A stretch of DNA of 64,000 nt from Pseudobythopirellula maris (GTDB lineage: Bacteria; Planctomycetota; Planctomycetia; Pirellulales; Lacipirellulaceae), in the NCBI RefSeq assembly GCF_007859945.1, contig NZ_SJPQ01000001.1, forward strand, positions 1,638,489 to 1,702,488. Direction: 5' to 3'. Positions 1 through 7,935 of this stretch are shown one piece after another. Below the pieces are notes generated by a model, which saw only the letters and a program-made list of their open reading frames with translations, was not told where the DNA came from and did not search any database. Both the position numbers and the translations under genes were made by a program. Each line of letters begins with the position of its first letter. The stretch's first letter is position 1.

Positions 1-1104
1 GGCGAGCCGTTCCGTCTGCGTGACGAGCTGCTCAGCAGCTGCTCGCCTTGGGACTTCGGCATGTGGACCCAGATCGGTTACCACAGCGACCGCGCCCGGG
101 CCTCGTTCGCCGACAACGACGCGTTGTCGTTCAACGACCACCCGGACCGCCTGAACCTGCACCAGCAGTGGTTCTGGCTCGAGAAGGTCGCCGAGGCGCC
201 GTGCTGCGGCATGGACTGGGGCTTCCGCATGGACCTGATGTACGGCACCGACGCGGCCAAGACGCAGTCGTTCGGCAACCCGGGCGGCACCTGGGACTTC
301 GCCAACGGTTGGGACAACGGCGGCGGCTACGGCTGGGCCCTTCCCCAGCTCTACGGTGAGCTCGCCTGGGGCGACTGGTCGGTGAAGGCTGGTCACTTCT
401 ACACGCTGATCGGCTACGAAGTGGTTACCGCCCCGGACAACTTCTTCTACAGCCACGCGTTGACGATGTTCAACAGCGAGCCGTTCACCCACACCGGCGC
501 CCTGGCCACCTACGGTGGGTTCGAAGACGTCGAGGTTTACGCCGGCTGGACGCTCGGCTGGGACACGGGCTTCGATCAGTACGGCGACGGCAGCTCGTTC
601 CTGGGTGGTTTCAGCACCAGCCTGACGGACGACATCGCCTTCACGTACATCGCGACGGCCGGCGACTTCGGCTCCCGCTCGCGTGGCGGCAACGGCATCA
701 ACGCCCCGAAGGGGACCGGCTACAGCCACAGCCTGGTGTTCGACGTGGCCCTGAGCGACAACCTCAACTACGTGCTGCAGAGCGATTACGTGGGGATCGA
801 CAACGACACCCGCACGATCGGCGCCAACGACCAGATCGGCGTCAACCAGTACTTGTTCTACACGATGAGCGACTGCGTGGCGGTTGGCTCGCGTATCGAG
901 TGGTGGAAGACGGACGGCTTCAGCTACCAGGAAATGACGTTCGGCCTGAACTACAAGCCGCACGCCAACCTGGTGATTCGTCCGGAGGTCCGCTACGACT
1001 GGACCGCCTCGGACGCGGCCGCCACGAACCTGGCTGGCGGCGCCTTCACGGCCGACCAGTACAACGAGTGGAAGTTCGGCATCGACGCGATCCTCAACTA
1101 CTGA
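1..1104 (+). CDS. Outer-membrane beta-barrel porin, 5' truncated
   Basis: The frame is open from base 1, so the true start and signal peptide lie outside the window; 367 residues are visible. The protein alternates aromatic and hydrophobic residues with short Gly/Asp/Asn turns and ends in a strand finishing with Asn-Tyr, as expected for a Gram-negative-type barrel. Phrases such as GHFYTLIGYEVV and FYSHALTMF resemble the BBP2/OmpL-like putative porin family that is abundant in planctomycetes. It probably forms a passive outer-membrane channel; the substrate cannot be read from the sequence. A strong hairpin terminator begins 33 bases after the stop. The family call is from memory of its sequence pattern. 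Confidence 0.75.
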   Translation, partial: GEPFRLRDELLSSCSPWDFGMWTQIGYHSDRARASFADNDALSFNDHPDRLNLHQQWFWLEKVAEAPCCGMDWGFRMDLMYGTDAAKTQSFGNPGGTWDFANGWDNGGGYGWALPQLYGELAWGDWSVKAGHFYTLIGYEVVTAPDNFFYSHALTMFNSEPFTHTGALATYGGFEDVEVYAGWTLGWDTGFDQYGDGSSFLGGFSTSLTDDIAFTYIATAGDFGSRSRGGNGINAPKGTGYSHSLVFDVALSDNLNYVLQSDYVGIDNDTRTIGANDQIGVNQYLFYTMSDCVAVGSRIEWWKTDGFSYQEMTFGLNYKPHANLVIRPEVRYDWTASDAAATNLAGGAFTADQYNEWKFGIDAILNY

Positions 1105-1136
1105 GCGACCGCGTAAGAGTTTAAGCGATACGACCA

Positions 1137-1174
1137 GCCGCCGGCTCCCCCTTGGGGGGCCGGCGGCTTTTTTT
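1137..1174 (+). terminator. Rho-independent terminator of the porin gene
   Basis: A GC-rich stem (GCCGCCGGCTCCCC pairing with GGGGGGCCGGCGGC around a short loop) is followed directly by a run of seven T, 33 bases after the porin stop codon. Confidence 0.9.
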
Positions 1175-1190
1175 GTGCGCGCCGCGGGGG

Positions 1191-1280
1191 CGAGCCGGCG
1201 GCGTAAGCCGCCGGTGGTTTAGGCGCCGGTGGAGACTCCGACGCGCCGGAAACCCACCGCCGGCTCACGCCGGCGGCTCG
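1191..1280. repeat. Inverted pair of REP-like palindromes
   Basis: Two arms of about 30 bases (1191-1220 and 1250-1280) are inverted copies of each other with few mismatches, and each arm is itself palindromic (CCGGCGGCGTAAGCCGCCGG in the left arm). The arrangement resembles the BIME-like pairs formed by REP elements. No protein is encoded. Confidence 0.75.
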
Positions 1281-1845
1281 CTGGGGTGGGGCCAGGTTAG
1301 CAGCGCGGTCTTCTGTTTGTGGCGGACGTAGTGGATCGCGGTGCGCTCTGCCCGCAACTGCCAACAACACCAACAGACACGCTCCACGCGGCAAGTCCGA
1401 GCGAGCGGTCCTGCATACGTTGGTGAGACGTCTGGCTATGGAGCAACTCTTAACCGCAGTACAAAGTACAAGCGGCAAAAGCCGAGCTAGCTTGACGAGG
1501 GTTAACCCCGCCACCTTGTTATTGCGCTTGAAGCGGTGATCACAGGAAGCCAAGGCTTCGAATCGACGCGCATCAATTTCTCGCTAGCAGCGAAGCTGGC
1601 GCCGCTCGGCCGCCCGCAAAGTTTCGCGCGCTAACCGATGAATCCTCAAAAAATCCTTGCGCGGGCTTCGATCGGCGTTGGTCGCTCGCCTCTCTGCGCG
1701 TAGAGTGAATTCTCAAGCGAAGGAGCTGGCCTCTTGCAGCCGGTGGGCTTGGCCTCTGCTCGCTCGACAAGACCCTCTCGGCCGCCTCGCTCGGGCGCGG
1801 GACGGGGGAGGGCGCTCCCCCTTCTCTTCTTATGGAGCCAAAGCG

Positions 1846-2127
1846 ATGGAACGGAATCCCCTGTCGACGCAAACGCCTGCGGCCACCTCGTCCCCCCCGT
1901 CTTCGCCGACGACCTTCTCCACGGCGCAGTTCTTGGCGAGGCAATCCACACGCGCACGCAACCTCCGCCGACGGTTGCGGATCATCGGCCGGCGCTCGGT
2001 GGTGGTCGGTGTCGCCGTAGCCGCCGTGGGCGGCGTGGTCGGGGCGCCCCTGGTCACGACGCTTGGCATCCTCGCTCTGGCTGCCGGCGCCTACGCCGAA
2101 TGCACCGGCCAGATCGGCGCGTGGTGA
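1846..2127 (+). CDS. Small hypothetical membrane protein (93 aa)
   Basis: No family recognised. The N-terminal half is Ser/Thr/Pro-rich, followed by a strongly basic patch (residues about 36-50, rich in Arg) and then a hydrophobic Gly/Ala/Val segment (about 51-83) long enough for one or two membrane passes. Positive charges before the segment suggest a cytoplasmic N-terminus. The ATG at 1846 is chosen because GGAG lies 8 bases upstream; the frame continues further upstream without a comparable site. It lies alone, codirectional with the sensor kinase that follows, and a hairpin precedes its ribosome-binding site. Confidence 0.5.
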   Translation: MERNPLSTQTPAATSSPPSSPTTFSTAQFLARQSTRARNLRRRLRIIGRRSVVVGVAVAAVGGVVGAPLVTTLGILALAAGAYAECTGQIGAW

Positions 2128-2311
2128 AGCCGCAGCGGTAAATCGACCTTCGCACCGCATGGCGGCTGCCCCTCCCCCCCGAGACCGGATGGGAGGAACA
2201 GGTCCCACGTTGGAGTTGAGAGGCCGGGCGCCGTAGAATCGAGGTGCGGCGGCGGGGAGAACCCCTCTCGCCACCTTGCCCACTCGTTCCGCCGTCTCCC
2301 CGCTCCACGCC

Positions 2312-4144
<1,833 letters not shown>

Positions 4145-4243
4145 TTGCGACCGCCGAAGCACGAGGGACACGAACACGCTTTCTTGTTATCTTTGTGCCC
4201 TTCGTAAGTTGATGGATCTCTACCTGGCGGAGCAGACCGGATC

Positions 4244-4693
4244 GTGATCGAAGTCCACCTCTACACCGACGGCGGTTGCAGCGGCAACCCGGGCCCCGGC
4301 GGCTGGGCCTACCTGCTGCGTCACCCCGATTCGGGCAAGCAGACCGAGGCCTCCGGCGGCGAGGAGCTCACCACGAACAACCGCATGGAGCTCTCGGCCG
4401 TGGTCGAGGGCCTCACGGCGCTCACGCGGCCGACCCGCGTCGAGCTGTTCACCGACAGCGTTTACGTCGGCAAGGGCCTCAGCGAGTGGATGCCCAAGTG
4501 GAAGGCCAACGGCTGGCGCCGCAAGGAGAAGGGCCGCTGGGCCGAGGTGAAGAACGTCGACCTGTGGCAGAAGCTCGACGAGCTCGCCGCCAAGCACACG
4601 GTCAAGTACACCCGTGTGGCCGGCCACAGCGGCCACGCCGAGAACGACCGCGTCGATGAATTGGCCGTGGCGGCTTATCAGAAGTATCTGTGA
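4244..4693 (+). CDS. rnhA: Ribonuclease HI
   Basis: Cleaves the RNA strand of RNA-DNA hybrids, removing R-loops and Okazaki primers in the cytoplasm. All the catalytic acids are visible: Asp9 in YTDGG, Glu49 in RMEL, Asp71 in FTDS and Asp135 near the end, plus the conserved His128. The basic handle segment (WKANGWRRKEKG) seen in the E. coli enzyme is present. Length (149 aa) is normal. It starts at GTG 4244, which places the first beta strand correctly. It is followed immediately by the left arm of the inverted repeat that brackets the macro-domain gene; recG, also an R-loop processing gene, lies beyond that insert. Confidence 0.96.
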   Translation: MIEVHLYTDGGCSGNPGPGGWAYLLRHPDSGKQTEASGGEELTTNNRMELSAVVEGLTALTRPTRVELFTDSVYVGKGLSEWMPKWKANGWRRKEKGRWAEVKNVDLWQKLDELAAKHTVKYTRVAGHSGHAENDRVDELAVAAYQKYL

Positions 4694-4696
4694 GTG

Positions 4697-4758
4697 GAGA
4701 GAGGTGTGAGGTCGGAGGTCAGGAGGCAGGGGAATAGCCGACGAGCTACGCTCGTCGG
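4697..4758. repeat. Left arm of inverted repeat bracketing the macro-domain gene
   Basis: This stretch of GAGGTCGGAGGTCAG-type sequence ends in the perfect palindrome CCGACGAGCTACGCTCGTCGG (4738-4758, allowing for the central bases). Its reverse complement recurs at 5256-5315 with a few indels, in opposite orientation on the other side of the gene at 4776-5240. Confidence 0.85.
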
Positions 4759-4775
4759 AGGTCGGCTTATCAACC

Positions 4776-5240
4776 ATGAAACTCGAATTCGTCGAAGGCG
4801 ACTTACTCGATCAAGACGTCGATGTGATCGTCAATCCATGGAATCGCAATATCATCCCTTGGTGGTTGTTGTTGCCCCAAGGAGTATCAGGCGCGATCAA
4901 GCGGCGAGCCGGGATCGCTCCCTTCCGTGAGATCGGTAAGACCGGAGCACTGCCTTTGGGCGGAGCTCGCTTCACTAGCGCTGGGCGGCTGCCCCACTCA
5001 GGCATTATTCATGTCGCCGGAATCAATATGCTTTGGCAAGCGAGCGAATTCTCCGTCAAGGAATCCCTTCGAAACGCCCTCGGGATAGCGAGAACAAAGG
5101 GCTTTCATTCTATCGCGTTCCCGCTGATTGGATCTGGCTCTGGCGGCCGTTCAGCCGATCGGGTTCAAGATTGGATGACCGAAGCATTCGCATCCGAGGA
5201 GTTTGATGGCCTGGTCAGGGTCGTGAGGTGGATTCACTGA
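4776..5240 (+). CDS. Macro-domain protein (ADP-ribose binding or hydrolase)
   Basis: A 154-residue single macro domain: the N-terminal strand-helix (KLEFVEGDLLDQDVDVIVNP), the GVSGAIKRRAG helix that lines the ADP-ribose pocket, the strand GIIHVAG and the phosphate loop FPLIGSGSGG are all present. Members bind ADP-ribose or remove it from proteins or nucleic acids. The usual NAAN motif is replaced by NPWN followed by a Trp-rich insert, so catalysis is uncertain. Base composition looks less GC-rich than in rnhA and recG, and the gene is bracketed by inverted repeats, so it appears to be an insert between those two genes. Start ATG 4776 is 18 bases from the left palindrome. Confidence 0.8.
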   Translation: MKLEFVEGDLLDQDVDVIVNPWNRNIIPWWLLLPQGVSGAIKRRAGIAPFREIGKTGALPLGGARFTSAGRLPHSGIIHVAGINMLWQASEFSVKESLRNALGIARTKGFHSIAFPLIGSGSGGRSADRVQDWMTEAFASEEFDGLVRVVRWIH

Positions 5241-5255
5241 ATAGACAGGCCCAGC

Positions 5256-5315
5256 CCGACGAGCGTAGCTCGTCGGCTATCCCCCCCTGACCTCTGACCT
5301 CCGACCTCTCTCCTC
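5256..5315. repeat. Right arm of inverted repeat bracketing the macro-domain gene
   Basis: Begins with the palindrome CCGACGAGCGTAGCTCGTCGG (5256-5276) and continues with a pyrimidine-rich GACCTC repeat. Its reverse complement matches 4697-4758 over about 55 bases. It ends 13 bases before the recG start codon, so it occupies the place of the recG leader. Confidence 0.85.
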
Positions 5316-5328
5316 TATACTGCCGGGC

Positions 5329-7401
5329 ATGTCCGTTACGCTACACACGCCCGTCGCCGAACTGCCCGGCGTTAAGCCGGCCCAAGCGCGCTGCTTGGCC
5401 AAGATGGGGCTGCACTACGCCCAAGACCTGCTGTTCCTGTTCCCGCGGGGGTACGAAGATTTTTCCGACCTGCGGCCGATCGCCGAGCTCGAGGCCGACC
5501 TCCCGCAGACCGTGCAAGGCGAGGTGACCGACATCGACTCGCGCGGCGGGTTCGGCAGGTCGCGAGTCGGCGTGGTCATCCGCGACGAGTCGGACGCCCT
5601 GCGGGCCACCTGGTTCAACCAGGCGTTCATGCGCGACAAGTTCAAGGTGGGGCAGCGGGTGCAGTTCTCCGGCAAGCCGCGTCTGCAAGGCCACCGCTGG
5701 GAGATGGCCCACCCGCGGGTGGCGTACCTCGATGGCGATCCTGCTAACAGCGCCGAGGAGGGGCTGCTCCCCGTCTACTCGCTCACCGAGGGGATGACGC
5801 TGTACCACATGCGGCGGATCGTCGGCGACGTGGTCACGGCGCTGGCATCGGCGCCCGAGGAGGTGCTGCCCGATGACCTGCGGTCCGACTACGACCTCAT
5901 GCCGCTGGCCGACGCCCTGCGCTGGGTCCACCGCCCCGCGGACGAGAAGCAGCGCGACGACGCCGTGCGGCGGTTCGTCTTCCAGGAACTGCTCGTGTTG
6001 CAGCTCGCGCTCGCGGCGCGACGCTTGCAGCAGCGTGTCGGCTTCAAGGCGCCCGAGCTGCCGGCCGACGCCCGGGTCGACGCCCGCATCACGCGGCTGC
6101 TGCCGTTCGACCTCACGGGCGACCAGCGCGCGGCGATCACCGCCGTGGCGGCCGATATGGCGAGCTCCACGCCGATGAACCGCCTGCTGCAGGGCGACGT
6201 CGGCAGCGGCAAGACCGTGGTCGCACTCTACGCCATGCTGATGTGTGTCACGCACGGCTGGCAGGCGGCGCTGGTGGCGCCGACCGAGGTGCTCGCCCGC
6301 CAGCACGGACTGACCCTCGAAAAACTGCTGGCCCAGAGCCGCGTGAATTGGCGGCTCCTGGTGGGCGGCATGACCGACGCCGAGAAGGCCGACGTGAAGC
6401 GCGGCCTCGCCGCCGGCGAGATCGACGCGGTGATCGGCACCCACGCGGTGCTCGAAGAGTCGGTCGCGTTCGCCAAGCTCGGCCTCGCCGTGGTCGACGA
6501 ACAGCACAAGTTCGGCGTGCGGCAGCGGGCCAAGCTGCGCAGCGGCGAGCGCTCGCCCCACTTCCTGGTGATGACCGCCACGCCGATCCCACGCACGATG
6601 AGCATGACGCAGTTCGGCGACCTGGACGTGTCGACCATCCGCGAGACGCCCCCCGGCCGGGCGCCGATCCGCACTTACCTGGTCGAGCCGACGAAGCGCG
6701 ACGAGTGGTGGGGCTTTGTCCGGGGGCGCCTGGACGAGGGCCGCCAGGCTTTTGTCGTCACGCCGCTGGTCGACGAGTCGGCGACGCTCTCCGCGACGAG
6801 CGTGCAGGAGGCGTACGAGGCGCTGACCAACGGCGAGTTGGAGGCGTACCGCGTGGCGCTGTTGCACGGCCGCATGGCGGCCGCCGAAAAGGAGTCCGTC
6901 ATGGAGGCCTTCCGCACGGGCGAAACCCAGGTGCTCGTGAGCACCACCGTGATCGAGGTCGGCGTCGACGTGCCCAACGCGGCGGTGATGACCGTCGCCT
7001 CGCCCGAACGGTTCGGTCTCAGCCAGCTGCACCAGCTGCGCGGCCGGGTCGGCCGGGGATCGTTCCCCGGCGCCTGCGGGCTGCTGCTCGAAGAGGAAGT
7101 GGGCGACAAGGCCGCCGAGCGGCTCAAGGCGTTCGCCGAGACGACCGACGGATTCAAGCTGGCGGAGCTCGACTTCGAGCTGCGCGGCCCCGGCGACCTG
7201 TTCGGCGACCGCCAGAGCGGCCTGCCGCCGCTGCGCATGGCCGACCTGAGGCTCAACCTCGCGGAGCTGCTCGAGGCCCGCGCGGCGGCCGCCAAGCTGT
7301 TCGCCGCCGACCCGGGGCTCAAAGACGAACGGCACCACGCGCTGCGCCGGCAGATGCTGCGCCGCTACGGCGAGTCGCTGGAGCTGGGCGACGTGGGTTA
7401 A
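5329..7401 (+). CDS. recG: ATP-dependent DNA helicase RecG
   Basis: Remodels stalled replication forks and branched intermediates, and unwinds R-loops and D-loops. The 690-residue protein has an N-terminal wedge/OB-fold region (about 1-240) and two SF2 helicase lobes: Walker A GDVGSGKT (289-296), Walker B DEQH (390-393), motif III TATPIPRT (around 416), and the RecG C-terminal block with QLHQLRGRVGRG and a C-terminal LRGPGDLFG-type TRG motif. Length is typical. ATG 5329 fits the family start. No strong Shine-Dalgarno sequence is visible because the repeat arm sits directly upstream. Confidence 0.97.
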   Translation: MSVTLHTPVAELPGVKPAQARCLAKMGLHYAQDLLFLFPRGYEDFSDLRPIAELEADLPQTVQGEVTDIDSRGGFGRSRVGVVIRDESDALRATWFNQAFMRDKFKVGQRVQFSGKPRLQGHRWEMAHPRVAYLDGDPANSAEEGLLPVYSLTEGMTLYHMRRIVGDVVTALASAPEEVLPDDLRSDYDLMPLADALRWVHRPADEKQRDDAVRRFVFQELLVLQLALAARRLQQRVGFKAPELPADARVDARITRLLPFDLTGDQRAAITAVAADMASSTPMNRLLQGDVGSGKTVVALYAMLMCVTHGWQAALVAPTEVLARQHGLTLEKLLAQSRVNWRLLVGGMTDAEKADVKRGLAAGEIDAVIGTHAVLEESVAFAKLGLAVVDEQHKFGVRQRAKLRSGERSPHFLVMTATPIPRTMSMTQFGDLDVSTIRETPPGRAPIRTYLVEPTKRDEWWGFVRGRLDEGRQAFVVTPLVDESATLSATSVQEAYEALTNGELEAYRVALLHGRMAAAEKESVMEAFRTGETQVLVSTTVIEVGVDVPNAAVMTVASPERFGLSQLHQLRGRVGRGSFPGACGLLLEEEVGDKAAERLKAFAETTDGFKLAELDFELRGPGDLFGDRQSGLPPLRMADLRLNLAELLEARAAAAKLFAADPGLKDERHHALRRQMLRRYGESLELGDVG

Positions 7402-7433
7402 TCAATTGCACAGGTCACACAGGAACCCTACCA

Positions 7434-7823
7434 ATGCAAGGCGGAGATCAAGTCGCAGCCGTCATCGTTACGGCCCTGTTCTGCGGAGTCTTGCTGGGCA
7501 TTGCTCTCTATTGCCTTGCTGGTGCGTGGAAGGTTTTTGGTAAGGCGGGTCTGCCGGGATGGTTCGCCCTCGTGCCGCTGCTCAATGCGTATCTGATCTG
7601 CAAGATCGCCGGCAAGCCCGGCTGGTGGGTCGTGCTGCTCTTCGTTCCTCTCGTCAATCTCGTGGTCTTGTGGCGCGTCGTAAGCGGCTTGGCGATGTGG
7701 TTCGGTAAGACTGACCTGTATGCCGTTGGTTTGTTTCTTGTGTTCCCACTCTTCTTCGCGATGATCGGGCATAGCACCACACGCTACCGCGGGCTGGCAG
7801 CCGGTAGTTACGTCCGTTCGTAG
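7434..7823 (+). CDS. DUF5684-type integral membrane protein (129 aa)
   Basis: Four or so hydrophobic helices fill the protein. The pattern FGKAGLPGWFALVPLLNAY followed by KIAGKPGWWVVLLFVPLVN is the signature of the DUF5684 group of small membrane proteins, sometimes found next to or fused with signal peptidase genes. Function is unknown. ATG 7434 is chosen with AGGA about 10 bases upstream; the open frame continues further upstream only as a shadow of recG. It begins 33 bases after recG on the same strand. Confidence 0.75.
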   Translation: MQGGDQVAAVIVTALFCGVLLGIALYCLAGAWKVFGKAGLPGWFALVPLLNAYLICKIAGKPGWWVVLLFVPLVNLVVLWRVVSGLAMWFGKTDLYAVGLFLVFPLFFAMIGHSTTRYRGLAAGSYVRS

Positions 7824-7935
7824 TGCAACTGAGGATCACATAACTCCAGTCATGTCGCTTGAAACGCAACGGAAGCGCTGCCGAGCAAGCGGATTTTTTA
7901 GCTAGTCGTATTCCCCCCCCTTTCGGCCTAGAATA

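Larger units (their letters stand above)
1105..1845. other. Intergenic region with terminator, palindromic repeats and leader hairpin
   Basis: About 740 bases without a convincing gene. It holds the porin terminator, a pair of palindromic repeats (1191-1280) and, just before the next gene, a 7-bp perfect hairpin (GGGGGAG / CTCCCCC, 1804-1821) followed by a pyrimidine tract. Longer open frames here, mainly on the minus strand, have low-complexity Arg/Pro/Ala-rich products and were not accepted. Confidence 0.6.

Noticed and set aside
1098-2283. Minus-strand frames of 151 and 236 codons
   Set aside because: Low-complexity Arg/Pro/Ala products, no ribosome-binding site, and they overlap the terminator, the repeat pair and the supported plus-strand gene.
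4697-5315. Calling the macro-gene cassette an insertion sequence
   Set aside because: No transposase or target-site duplication is visible; only the inverted arms are established.
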